Shown: piece by piece, positions 43,352 to 52,220 of the stretch | Position numbering within the stretch: position 1 is the first letter of the stretch | Layout: each line of letters begins with the position of its first letter | Source: Rossellomorea orangium | Lineage (GTDB): Bacteria > Bacillota > Bacilli > Bacillales > Bacillaceae_B | Length of the DNA: 64,000 nt | Assembly (NCBI RefSeq): GCF_019334305.1 | Contig: NZ_JAHWGH010000014.1 | Coordinates: forward strand, 372,001-436,000 | Reading direction: 5' to 3' | Notes under the pieces: generated by a model | The model's input: only the letters and a program-made list of their open reading frames with translations | Databases searched by the model: none | Told to the model about the DNA's origin: nothing | Made by a program: the position numbers and the translations under genes

Positions 43352-43550
43352 GATTAAAAAGCAGGAATTTGTGTTGATGAAGGATAAGCAGGTTTACCGT
43401 TTTAAGATTGTTGGGTTTGATGAGAAGAATGCTTATGGGGAGATTTATTTTACGGAGAATGATCAATCTACTTCTATATTTAGGGGTTCGGATGTGAAGG
43501 AAGTAATTAGGTTGGTGAAGGAAGAAAGCAGTGGCTTACGGGGGAGGTAA
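43344..43550 (+). CDS. Hypothetical protein, 68 aa
   Basis: A GTG-started ORF overlaps the XRE stop by 8 bases. It is beta-rich and charged (VYRFKIVGFDEKNAYGEIYF). No family is recognised. The overlap suggests it is co-translated with the regulator. Confidence 0.5.
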   Translation: MIEIKKQEFVLMKDKQVYRFKIVGFDEKNAYGEIYFTENDQSTSIFRGSDVKEVIRLVKEESSGLRGR

Positions 43551-43653
43551 GCCACTGCTTTAATTACTAAAAAACCTGATTTTTATTTACAGTTTGATAT
43601 TAATAGAAAGGGAGCCTCCCCGAAATTGATCACTTGATTACCTCTTAATACAA

Positions 43654-44256
43654 TTATGAAATCTCTTCTTCAAACCCCATAAACCAATACCCAAAATCAT
43701 CTTCCTTACAGAATGCTCGTCGCTCTTCAATTGTCTTATCAGTCTTAAACCAGTATGCATATACTTGCTGCCCCTCTGAATTTTGGTTATAAATACGGTA
43801 TATCATTAAGGTCTGAGATTGTTGGGTACTATTTTTCTCCAAAATAAGATTGTTAAGAAATGCAATTCTCTCCTTAGATTCTATATACTGAATACCAATG
43901 ACGTGCGTAGGTTGATATCCTTCTTCCGTTTCAGAAAATAACTTCTCAATGGTTTCCACATCTTTGTGAAACTGGCTCTCACGCTCTAAATGTAGGTCTA
44001 AGGAGACATATGTATCATCACTGATCCGCTTATCCCACTTCCACCAGGATAAATCCATAGGTCGTGATCGTCCCTTCTCCTTATCTACTTTTCGGTCTTC
44101 AATAAATACATCAAAGCCGAGCATCTCTCCTAAACTCGCAAAATAGTCTATTTCTCTCTTTGTAAACATGGATATATTATGATCCGAAGAGAGATTTAGT
44201 CTTCTATAGTTCCTTACATAGCCCTCGAAGAATTGCATAAGATTAAAATGGTCCAT
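43654..44256 (-). CDS. Hypothetical protein, 200 aa
   Basis: Unrecognised cytoplasmic protein. It contains a conserved-looking segment with aromatic residues (DLSWWKWDKRISDDTYVSLD) and ends FGYWFMGFEEEIS. The pattern of a WK-W core, a Leu-His-Leu-Glu stretch and a nuclease-like spacing could hide a divergent PD-(D/E)xK fold, but I cannot support that. It sits downstream of and close to the next gene (27 bases), so the two are probably one operon. Confidence 0.6.
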   Translation of the reverse strand: MDHFNLMQFFEGYVRNYRRLNLSSDHNISMFTKREIDYFASLGEMLGFDVFIEDRKVDKEKGRSRPMDLSWWKWDKRISDDTYVSLDLHLERESQFHKDVETIEKLFSETEEGYQPTHVIGIQYIESKERIAFLNNLILEKNSTQQSQTLMIYRIYNQNSEGQQVYAYWFKTDKTIEERRAFCKEDDFGYWFMGFEEEIS

Positions 44257-44283
44257 GGAGTTCTCCTTAACTAAAAAGTTTTC

Positions 44284-45324
44284 TTATTTCACTTCTTCCT
44301 TCAAAAAATACCGAACAACATTCGTCGTACTAAAACCACTTGCCGTCCTATGCAACACTTGATATCTATACGCCCCTAATGACAACATGGCATTACATAC
44401 AGGAACGATTCTATTCCTCAACCCCATCTCTTTATGAATGTCCCCTGACCTTATATCTATATAGAAGCTACCTCTATTAGCTTCTTCATTTAAGATGGTC
44501 ATAATATGCTTTCTAATAGAATCCGTTAAACCCGAACCTTCAGCGACACTTTTAGTAGATGACTGAATCCTTGCCATGGGTGCATTCCTTTTCTTTAATT
44601 TGTAATCAGTCGCAAACTGAACCACTTGTCTAATTTCCTCTTCAAACTGATCTGAGCTTTCAAGCATATACCCAATCTGCCAGAAATACATATCGACTAA
44701 TTTCATTGGCGTATAGTGTATATCTCCTGAATCAAGAAGTCTCCTACATGCTCTAAACTCACCGACGTGTTCATTATAGAAATTTGCTAATTCCCCCAAT
44801 GATCGAGCGTTTAGCTGTTGGTTGAAACCAAATAGAGCTATCCCCATTTTAAAGTACCTATCATAGGTGGGGACGTTCCCAAATACTCCAAGCATAATCT
44901 TTGTCACAAGGGTATCGGATACATTGATCTCTACTTCCTTCCCTTGCAAAACGGTAATATTATCTAGATAAACATTTCTTATATTCCCAATGAGCTTGTC
45001 CATATCTTTAAAGGTACCCACATCTAAGAACTCGCCTTCATTCATTTGAAAGGGATCTTTGTATACAGGATTCCTTACGACCTCACGAATAAAATACTGA
45101 TGAACCTTATAATCCTTGAACAATAGGAAAGAACTTCCCCTTAACATCCCCCAGCTGGCCAGATAAAACGCTAACTGTAGACATGCCTGATCAGAAATAT
45201 CTTCATCCTCAAGATGCTGATGATGCTTAGAGAAAAACCGGTAGCAGTGTTCCCAGGATTTAAAGCGATGATGTGGGTCTTGGGTGGTTTCATGGTGGTA
45301 GTTTGAAATGATTTCTTTAATCAT
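44284..45324 (-). CDS. Hypothetical protein with C-terminal winged-helix-like end, 346 aa
   Basis: The body is helical with conserved-looking stretches (LAFYLASWGMLRGSSFLL, FGNVPTYDRYFKMGIA, FGFNQQLNARSL). The last about 70 residues (FYIDIRSGDIHKEMGLRNRI, then VCNAMLSL) resemble a winged-helix DNA-binding domain. I recognise no named family. It is likely in an operon with the 200-aa gene. The defence-island setting makes an antiviral role possible. Confidence 0.6.
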   Translation of the reverse strand: MIKEIISNYHHETTQDPHHRFKSWEHCYRFFSKHHQHLEDEDISDQACLQLAFYLASWGMLRGSSFLLFKDYKVHQYFIREVVRNPVYKDPFQMNEGEFLDVGTFKDMDKLIGNIRNVYLDNITVLQGKEVEINVSDTLVTKIMLGVFGNVPTYDRYFKMGIALFGFNQQLNARSLGELANFYNEHVGEFRACRRLLDSGDIHYTPMKLVDMYFWQIGYMLESSDQFEEEIRQVVQFATDYKLKKRNAPMARIQSSTKSVAEGSGLTDSIRKHIMTILNEEANRGSFYIDIRSGDIHKEMGLRNRIVPVCNAMLSLGAYRYQVLHRTASGFSTTNVVRYFLKEEVK

Positions 45325-45435
45325 TGGTGATCTCCTTTGGCACTTTTGTTTATAGATGTAATGAATAATGTAATATTATGGTAACATATAAGGAGGATAT
45401 TCCTACTAAAAAGTTCATGAAAAGAGGTTGAAAGA

Positions 45436-46548
45436 ATGCTAACGTTTAATGAGGCGAGAACGATATTCCTTTCCTATTCAGAGCTTCAAGAGACAATGTC
45501 TGGTGAGAGGTACAGTTATTCCGTTAGGTATAGTGCTCATAGGGGAAAACAAATTGCTAAAGAGATTTCTTGCAATCAAGATGGCTCATTTAATGGCTAT
45601 ATCTTCTCCAGATATATGGGTCAGCAAATGAAAGAGAAGTATAAAGAGCACATTGATCCAAGAGAAATGATTAAAATTAAGTCTTTCACAAGGGAGCAAT
45701 TAAATGCAGTGATAATGGACGCCATATCCGCAATGGGACAAAAAGAGAAATCATTCATCGTTGAGCGCCCTGTTGAAAAAGTTGTAGCAGAAGAAAGGGT
45801 AGAAGAGGATAATCCATCACCAGAATTAGTACGAAGCTGCCTTTATAACTGGCTCGGGTATGGTAACCCTAATGGAGCGATCTGGTTCATTGGAACAGAA
45901 GAAGGCGGAGCTGAAATCTGGAGACAAAAAACGACAACCTTACATGAAAGCTTGCAGCTACGTAAGAACTTCCATCTTCATATGGACTTTTATGATGTCT
46001 GGGAAAATCAATATCAAATCGACATAAATTCCTTTAAAGGAGCCACGGTTTGGAATTACTGTGCAGCCCTTCTATTGAGTATGAATAATGAAGTAGTTAA
46101 CTCCTCCTCCATACGAGACTTTATTTTCAATGAGAAACGATTAGGCAGCAAACGTTCAAATCACTATTTGTGTGAACTATACCCTCTTCCTAAACGTCAA
46201 AAGAATGTAATCGCTCCTTATGAACATATCTGGAATTCCGTAGCAGAATATTATAAAGAAACGAGCCAAAAGAGGATTCAATTATTAATAGATACGTTAT
46301 TAGAGAATAAAGATGTAAAACTACTAGTGGCTTATGAAAGGGATGTCCTTCACCTTTTAAAAGAGCATCTAGATTCTATCATTCTTGTGGACAACTGGTC
46401 CTATAAGAAACAACAATACGCTCTTTATGAAATTAGACTCGACACAAAGAGAAAAATCGCTTTGCTTTCGACTCCGTTTTTTGGTCAGGGACAAATTAGT
46501 TATGATGGTCTAAAGGATACACTCAACCATATCTCTGAGTACATGTAA
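45436..46548 (+). CDS. Hypothetical protein, 370 aa, possibly UDG-fold-like
   Basis: The protein has a charged N-terminal part to about 125 and then a globular domain starting PNGAIWFIGTEEGGAEIWRQ. The last segment ends KRKIALLSTPFFGQGQISYDG. The IGTEEGG turn followed much later by a LLSTPFFGQG turn recalls the two active-site loops of uracil-DNA-glycosylase-like proteins, but the fit is weak and the function is unknown. It is divergent from the 346-aa gene. Confidence 0.6.
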   Translation: MLTFNEARTIFLSYSELQETMSGERYSYSVRYSAHRGKQIAKEISCNQDGSFNGYIFSRYMGQQMKEKYKEHIDPREMIKIKSFTREQLNAVIMDAISAMGQKEKSFIVERPVEKVVAEERVEEDNPSPELVRSCLYNWLGYGNPNGAIWFIGTEEGGAEIWRQKTTTLHESLQLRKNFHLHMDFYDVWENQYQIDINSFKGATVWNYCAALLLSMNNEVVNSSSIRDFIFNEKRLGSKRSNHYLCELYPLPKRQKNVIAPYEHIWNSVAEYYKETSQKRIQLLIDTLLENKDVKLLVAYERDVLHLLKEHLDSIILVDNWSYKKQQYALYEIRLDTKRKIALLSTPFFGQGQISYDGLKDTLNHISEYM

Positions 46549-46586
46549 TAATGGGAGGGTAAAGAGATCATCTTTACCCTTAATAG

Positions 46587-46982
46587 CTATATTATGAACT
46601 TCCTATCATTCCCCATCACCTTCAAATGATCCTTCCACACATACAACTTCCAATACTCACCCTCCGTAGCATTCCTCGTCATCGCACCCGGAGTCATTAA
46701 CTTACGCAACTCTTTAAAGTCCACATAATGAATTTGGTTCCCCTCAAGTCGCACAGCTAGAATAGCAATATGCGAATCATCTAATAAATCCACTTGTTTC
46801 GTCGTTAAATCAAACCACCCGTTACCATTTACATGTAGTTTAGAAGATGGCGTACAAAGGACAATCCGTTTTCCTCTACTAGTTCCTTCATACATAATTT
46901 GTTTTCTCTTTATATTGGATAATGCACATTGATATTTCTCATTTACCGTTGATACGACTAATTGCTTATTCGGAACAGACAT
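46587..46982 (-). CDS. Hypothetical protein, about 131 aa
   Basis: The start ATG at 46982 follows GGAGG with 6-base spacing. The product is beta-rich and basic (VVSTVNEKYQCALSNIKRKQ). No recognised domain. It is convergent with the 370-aa gene. Confidence 0.6.
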   Translation of the reverse strand: MSVPNKQLVVSTVNEKYQCALSNIKRKQIMYEGTSRGKRIVLCTPSSKLHVNGNGWFDLTTKQVDLLDDSHIAILAVRLEGNQIHYVDFKELRKLMTPGAMTRNATEGEYWKLYVWKDHLKVMGNDRKFII

Positions 46983-47196
46983 TGTTATCCTCCATATTCT
47001 TCTATTTTTTCCATCGTACCACAAAAGTGTGTAATCTGTTCTTAGCAATTTTTTTGATTAAGAATGATCTTTAACCAAGATTGTTTAAGATTAATTACAC
47101 ATGAGATAAAAATCTCCATTGTAACTAAGTGCCTATAAGTGTGTAATAATATGGTAAAATAATCTTAATAGTCTAATGAACAGTTGAGGTGTCCCA

Positions 47197-47859
47197 ATGC
47201 TAAAACAACTACTCTCAAAACTCCTACCAGCCAAAGATGAAGCCAAACCTGAAATCATCGTACAAACTCAAAAGGTTTTCCTATACGAAACGGACCCGTC
47301 TAAACTAGAAAGCATCATTCAGTCCACGGCTCCTAAAGGCCCTCAGCCAGGATACGTGAATATCATCCAGGAACATATGAATGGCTGGTTCAAAATCGTA
47401 AGCTCCACGACCATTGATAAAAGCCTGAATGTGTTCAACGTGAAACAGCCCTTTGATTATCACCTGGTGTATTTGATTAAATCCGGTGATGTTCAATCGA
47501 CCGAGAAAGCATTCCATGACCACTTCGCTTCGAAAAAGTTACAGGGTGAGTGGTATGATTTCTCTAGTGAAGACGTTGCTTGGATTAAAAGTGGTTCGTA
47601 TACTCCTGAGATTACAGGCACAATCGGCACTCACTCCCAACTGAGCAATGAGCAGCCTTTAACGCCTAAACAATTGGATTACGCGAAATCGATGATTAAA
47701 AGATTAGGATCTTCCTATTCCCTTGCTGTTGAAGAATCTGCTCTAACCCAAATGGACTTGAAGCGACTGTCGGTCTATTTCCGCTTTAAGAATCAAGGGG
47801 CTTTGAAGAATCTCGTTGAATCTGGTGTCATTAAGAAGAAAGAGTTCGTCAAACGCTGA
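47197..47859 (+). CDS. GIY-YIG nuclease, T5orf172/Mug113-like
   Basis: The 220-aa protein matches the T5orf172 branch of GIY-YIG nucleases: YVNIIQEHMNGWFKIVSSTT, then VFNVKQPFDYHLVYLIKSGD, then EKAFHDHFASKKLQGEWYDF. The usual GY-KIG start is degenerate here (GWFKIVS), but the catalytic His/Glu pattern is kept. A C-terminal helical domain follows. It is convergent with the NERD helicase, and the two share a bidirectional terminator. Confidence 0.8.
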   Translation: MLKQLLSKLLPAKDEAKPEIIVQTQKVFLYETDPSKLESIIQSTAPKGPQPGYVNIIQEHMNGWFKIVSSTTIDKSLNVFNVKQPFDYHLVYLIKSGDVQSTEKAFHDHFASKKLQGEWYDFSSEDVAWIKSGSYTPEITGTIGTHSQLSNEQPLTPKQLDYAKSMIKRLGSSYSLAVEESALTQMDLKRLSVYFRFKNQGALKNLVESGVIKKKEFVKR

Positions 47860-47864
47860 TAAGA

Positions 47865-47898
47865 AAAAGGTATGAACAGCGTGCTGCTCATACCTTTT
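47865..47898. terminator. Bidirectional terminator
   Basis: AAAAGGTATGA and TCATACCTTTT arms between convergent genes. Confidence 0.85.
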
Positions 47899-47905
47899 CT
47901 TTATG

Positions 47906-49822
47906 TCATCCACTTTTCTCGCTTGTTTTCTTCTGTTCTTTTCTTTCGATAAGGCATTGATCAAAGTACTGTGTGAATTCCGATTCTCCTGAATACGACA
48001 GACATAAATACTCTTTCGCCCGTGTCATCCCGATATATAGAAGGGACACTTCTCTTTCCACGTCTTCCTCCAGTGCAAACGGCATATTATCCACATTCAC
48101 AATGAAGACCGCCTGAAAGTCGAGCCCTTTACTGCTGTCGATCGTACTGATTTTGACTCGGTTATCATCCTTCTCGAAGCTCCGCTTGGATTCACTATTT
48201 TCCGTTAACCAGAAGTAGTCAATCTGCTCTTTTTGAAGTTCGCGCTTTAGAGTGTCGATGTAGCTTGTGCTGAATGATTTCTTGATGCGGTATAGAATGA
48301 GCATTTCCGAGAACGGCACATGCTTCTCTTCGTTCAGCTTTTTAATTTGTCTGGCTACGAACCTTGCCTCCTGTTGGAAATCACCTTTCTTGATGATAGC
48401 AGGCTCGATTCCTTTTCTTCGTGTACTTTGCGGAGCGATGATTTCGCCTTCGAATTCCCTCGTAACCACTTTATTCTTTAACGAGGAATGCGTCTTATAG
48501 AAGTCCCATGCGAACTTAACCACTTGGGCAGTGTTCCGATAATTGATGCTTAACACTTTCGATCTTCCTTGGAAGCTGAGGCCCATGTCCTGCAGGTAAC
48601 TTCTTTTTCGTTTATAGATAGACTGAGCTCGGTCCTCTACTAATAGAAGAGACTTGGTTTCTGGGTTAAGAAGACCCGATACCAGTTCAAACCAGGAAGA
48701 TTCAAAGTCCTGTCCCTCATCAATCAGGATCGCATCATATGTAGGGAGAATCGCTTCCCCGTTTTTAATCTTTTCGAGCACGGTTGGCAGCTCTTTTTCC
48801 TTAATCTTGAGATCATTCTTTAGCCAAGAATGAAAGTTACGAACCGAGATATGATGCTTCTTCTCTTGGACATTTCCAGAGCCGGAGAAATCAAAGTCAA
48901 AGAGATTATCAGGCTCATTCATCATATGGAAGACAATCTGCTCAATGTTCCGGGCAAGGGAAATATTGTAGCAGAGAATAAGGATCTTCCAGTCCGGCTG
49001 CTCTTTAGCGAGTAGTTTCGCCCTGCTCGCAAGAATTAGCGTCTTCCCGCTCCCCGCGACTCCACGGATCAGCCGGTTCTTATCCCCAATCTGCTTCGCC
49101 AAGTTCTCCTGATGAAGATCCATCGCTTTAATATCATGTAGCGATAGCAACAGTTGATCCTGATACGGAACAGGCTGCTTGAACTCCGCACTGATTCGCA
49201 CCTCTGGAAACAAGTGATACCGAATCGCATCCATTTCTTCTTTTGAGAGAGGATTTTGTAACCGGTACGGAATCGTAAACATATTCACGATCTTCTCGAT
49301 TAAATTCTCTTCTGAGAAACCATCCTTCTCCGGATCAATCTCATCCCTCGTCAAACAGAAGGACGGTTCCACCACCGCATACAACCCATTCTCAATAAAA
49401 TCCTTCTGATGCAAACGGGTAAAAACCGCACCGAATCCATAAGGGAACTTCAGCTGAAATTGATATCGTCCCTCCAACTGAACAAGATTCTTATCCTTCT
49501 TCAACACATCCGCAATATGAAACACATAATCCCGTGCCTGCTTCAAAGGATTCTTCGTCTTCCTCTGCTCCCCAGAAGACGTATGTAAAATCCACTCATC
49601 ATGATTCAACTGCAACAACGTATTCTTCGTATAATCCTTAACCTCTAACACAACCAAACCCAAATCCGGCCCAATAATAACAAAGTCAGGCCGCTTCCCA
49701 TGAATCTCAGGTTCATAATACACAATATAATCATCTGGCAAATACGTCTTCAACGTACGAAACAACAACCTCTCCCCAGCCGTAGCCGACGATCGGATCG
49801 CTTCTGGTATGGTGTAAGCCAT
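47906..49822 (-). CDS. NERD-domain UvrD/Rep-type helicase
   Basis: The 638-aa protein has an N-terminal NERD nuclease-related domain (ERLLFRTLKTYLPDDYIVYY, RPDFVIIGPDLGLVVLEVKD). The SF1 helicase follows: Q-like start LHQENLAKQIG, Walker A GVAGSGKTLILA, Walker B AILIDEGQDFE, QRSI-like motif, SINYRNT, and TIDSSKGLDFQAVF. Fusion of a NERD nuclease and helicase is common in defence loci. The first about 300 bases of the coding strand are strongly G-rich. Confidence 0.93.
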   Translation of the reverse strand: MAYTIPEAIRSSATAGERLLFRTLKTYLPDDYIVYYEPEIHGKRPDFVIIGPDLGLVVLEVKDYTKNTLLQLNHDEWILHTSSGEQRKTKNPLKQARDYVFHIADVLKKDKNLVQLEGRYQFQLKFPYGFGAVFTRLHQKDFIENGLYAVVEPSFCLTRDEIDPEKDGFSEENLIEKIVNMFTIPYRLQNPLSKEEMDAIRYHLFPEVRISAEFKQPVPYQDQLLLSLHDIKAMDLHQENLAKQIGDKNRLIRGVAGSGKTLILASRAKLLAKEQPDWKILILCYNISLARNIEQIVFHMMNEPDNLFDFDFSGSGNVQEKKHHISVRNFHSWLKNDLKIKEKELPTVLEKIKNGEAILPTYDAILIDEGQDFESSWFELVSGLLNPETKSLLLVEDRAQSIYKRKRSYLQDMGLSFQGRSKVLSINYRNTAQVVKFAWDFYKTHSSLKNKVVTREFEGEIIAPQSTRRKGIEPAIIKKGDFQQEARFVARQIKKLNEEKHVPFSEMLILYRIKKSFSTSYIDTLKRELQKEQIDYFWLTENSESKRSFEKDDNRVKISTIDSSKGLDFQAVFIVNVDNMPFALEEDVEREVSLLYIGMTRAKEYLCLSYSGESEFTQYFDQCLIERKEQKKTSEKSG

Positions 49823-50190
49823 GTGAACACTCCAACTGTTTGTGATGGTTATATTATACTACAAAAGTTGTGGTGTTTTTACATTTAATGGTTTAGTTTT
49901 GTTTTTAGTTCACATTCAAACTAAGGGCTTATTTAAGTTTGCAAAGAGCCTTCATTCAGAAATATTCATCTGCATTTTCTCTACAATAACGAAGTGTAAT
50001 AAATAGTCACCACATTTTGAAAACTTTATCCATTGTATTACTGCATTACCAATTCTCAAAGGGACTAGATGTGTCAGTTCATAAAAGCAAAGCATTTTCA
50101 ATAAGGAATGCATTTCACTTAAATAAATACAACTCAAAAACATTTCAAAATAAGTTATTGACATTTCTAAAAATATCCATTAATCTAACA
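49823..50190. other. AT-rich spacer, nothing recognised
   Basis: About 370 bases between the helicase start and the TetR operator show no supported gene. Confidence 0.4.
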
Positions 50191-50210
50191 ATGTAAGTAA
50201 TTACTTGCAT
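50191..50210. promoter_or_regulatory. TetR operator candidate (autoregulation)
   Basis: ATGTAAGTAATTACTTGCAT is a palindrome with one mismatched pair, just upstream of the TetR start. The same core recurs before the permease gene. Confidence 0.65.
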
Positions 50211-50229
50211 GAAATGGAAGTTGATAATC

Positions 50230-50814
50230 ATGGACGAATCAAAAAATACATCTGAACGTATACTTAAAGCATTTACAGAATTATTTCGAAATTATGGTTA
50301 TAAAGGGGCAACCACGCGAGCCGTAGCACAAAAAGCAGGAGTTAATGAAGTAACCATTTTTCGTCACTTTGGAAATAAAAAAGGTATTATGGATGCACTT
50401 CTTCAATCCGTTTCTTTTAGTCCTAATTTAGAGAAAATCATTAGCGAAGAAATAAATTGGGATCTTGAACATGACTTGTGGATTATAGCTGAAAAATATC
50501 ATATGTATTTAGAGAAAGCAAAAGACTTAATTTTTATAGGTATTAGAGAGGCTGGCATATTTCCAGAGTTAAATGAATTAATAATGCAGATTCCTAAGCA
50601 ATTAAAGATGCTATTGGTTTCTTACTTTACTGAAATGAAAACAAGAGGAAAATTAATTAATACTGATGTCGACTTTCAAGCAATGAATTTTATATGGTTG
50701 AACTTTGGTTATTTCCTTTCTAAATCACAATTTGGTGATAATATTATTTCAAGTTCTGAAAAAAAGTTCATTAAACACAGTGTTGAGCTTTTTGCTAGGG
50801 GTTTAACCCCCTAG
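50230..50814 (+). CDS. TetR-family regulator
   Basis: The protein of about 194 aa has the TetR HTH TSERILKAFTELFRNYGYKG, then TTRAVAQKAGVNEVTIFRHF, and a C-terminal domain of hydrophobic helices. The ATG at 50230 was taken because GGAAG precedes it. An upstream ATG (50209) lies inside the operator. The gene ends inside its own terminator. Operators before it and before the next gene point to autoregulation plus control of the permease. Confidence 0.9.
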   Translation: MDESKNTSERILKAFTELFRNYGYKGATTRAVAQKAGVNEVTIFRHFGNKKGIMDALLQSVSFSPNLEKIISEEINWDLEHDLWIIAEKYHMYLEKAKDLIFIGIREAGIFPELNELIMQIPKQLKMLLVSYFTEMKTRGKLINTDVDFQAMNFIWLNFGYFLSKSQFGDNIISSSEKKFIKHSVELFARGLTP

Positions 50815-50820
50815 TTTTTT
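50795..50820 (+). terminator. Terminator overlapping TetR stop
   Basis: CTAGGGG/CCCCTAG hairpin followed by TTTTTT. The TAG stop is within the right arm. Confidence 0.85.
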
Positions 50821-50830
50821 ATCGAAAATT

Positions 50831-50848
50831 ATGCAAGTATGTACTTAC
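50831..50848. promoter_or_regulatory. TetR operator candidate before permease gene
   Basis: ATGCAAGTATGTACTTAC shares the AAGTA..TACTT core with the palindrome at 50191. Confidence 0.6.
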
Positions 50849-50867
50849 TTTAAAAGGAGAGATAACA

Positions 50868-52073
50868 ATGAAAACATTTAAACAATTTTTTAAAAATACC
50901 GAAACTTTAGTAGGAATAGCGACAGCTATTTCATTCTTGTTAATTTTCTTTTGTATTTGGATGACTGCATATAGTGGTGTTTCAGACCGTGTAGAAAAGT
51001 TAAGAATTGGAGTAGTAAATGAAGATGGATTAATTGGCTCAAAGATTGAGAAAGAATTAAAGAAAAGCGTTCCTTTTGAAATAAAACCTTACCAGTCTAT
51101 AACTAAGGCAAAGAAAGCTATGAATAAAAGAAATTTGGATATGGTAATATTTATCCCTGCCAACTTCTCTAATCAGTTACAGGGAGAAGGAAAAACAAAA
51201 ATAACGTATTTCATTAATCAAGCAAATGCCTCTATGGCAAAACAAATTATGGACAGTGCAGCACAAAATATAACCCAATCAGTTAACTCAAATGTTTATG
51301 CTTTTAAACAGCAACTTATCCTATCGACCATGCCTGGACAAATAAGTAAAGTTATACCAGACCAAAAAACAGCTCAAAACATATCAGGAGATATTTCAAA
51401 AGTCATACTTAATTTAAGTAATCAATTAGTTGATCCCTCCGTAGTAAAAACAAACAATACTAGTGGTTTTTCGGCTACTATGGTCCCTATGATGATAGTG
51501 TTAGCTTCTTTCGTGGGGTCCATGATTATGAGTCTAAACCTCAATACTGTATCAATAAGACTAAAAAATCATTTTAATAAATGGTCAATCTTTCTAACAA
51601 GACAAATTATTAACTTTGGTTCATCGATCCTTTTAGCTATTATTACATTACTTTTCTTAGCTATTTTCAATATAGAAATGACTACAACACTATTTGAGAC
51701 TGGCATATTTCAATTTTTGGTTTATTTTTCCTTTTTAAGCTTAACGCAAATGTTTATTATCTTATTTGGTCCTGGCGGTATGATTTTCAATATTATTTTC
51801 CTTTCATTACAGCTAGTAACCTCAGGAGTAATAGTTCCAAAAGAAATGTTATCAGGTTTTTATCATGCCGTAAGTTTCTATTTACCAGCAACGTATGTTG
51901 CTGATGGCTACTATACTGTAATTTTTGGGGGAGATACCCTTGCAAACAATATGTTAACATTATTCATTATTACAACAATTGTGTTATTTATCGCATTTGT
52001 AAGGGTTAGTTTTCAAGATAACCCAGGACTATTGAAAGGTAAGTCTCCTACTCAAGAGAACGTTTTGTCTTAG
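50868..52073 (+). CDS. ABC-2 type permease, YhgE/Pip-like
   Basis: The 401-aa protein has the ABC-2/Pip layout: TM1 near the N-terminus (about 15-35), a large extracytoplasmic region (about 40-200), then a cluster of five TM helices from about 210 (MVPMMIVLASFVGSMIMSLN) to the C-terminus. Such permeases export drugs or lipids with an ATPase encoded elsewhere. AAAGGAG precedes the ATG. The TetR operator upstream suggests drug-type induction. Convergent to the polyketide operon, it could export its product. Confidence 0.85.
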   Translation: MKTFKQFFKNTETLVGIATAISFLLIFFCIWMTAYSGVSDRVEKLRIGVVNEDGLIGSKIEKELKKSVPFEIKPYQSITKAKKAMNKRNLDMVIFIPANFSNQLQGEGKTKITYFINQANASMAKQIMDSAAQNITQSVNSNVYAFKQQLILSTMPGQISKVIPDQKTAQNISGDISKVILNLSNQLVDPSVVKTNNTSGFSATMVPMMIVLASFVGSMIMSLNLNTVSIRLKNHFNKWSIFLTRQIINFGSSILLAIITLLFLAIFNIEMTTTLFETGIFQFLVYFSFLSLTQMFIILFGPGGMIFNIIFLSLQLVTSGVIVPKEMLSGFYHAVSFYLPATYVADGYYTVIFGGDTLANNMLTLFIITTIVLFIAFVRVSFQDNPGLLKGKSPTQENVLS

Positions 52074-52185
52074 TCTTAGTAAGAATTAACTATATGATCA
52101 TTGTTTTTTTGTGAATTAATTAAAATGGACTATAGATTATTAGCACTTAAAAGTAGATTCCTAGAATTAATTATTTTTAAAGTTT

Positions 52186-52214
52186 AAAAAAAGTGTCCTA
52201 ATTGGACACTTTTT
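52186..52214. terminator. Bidirectional terminator
   Basis: AAAAAGTGTCC/GGACACTTTTT hairpin between permease and polyketide operon ends. Confidence 0.88.
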
Positions 52215-52220
52215 GGGACC

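Noticed and set aside
49952-50164. 70-aa minus-strand ORF in the spacer before TetR
   Set aside because: No ribosome site or recognised domain; AT-rich chance ORF is more likely.
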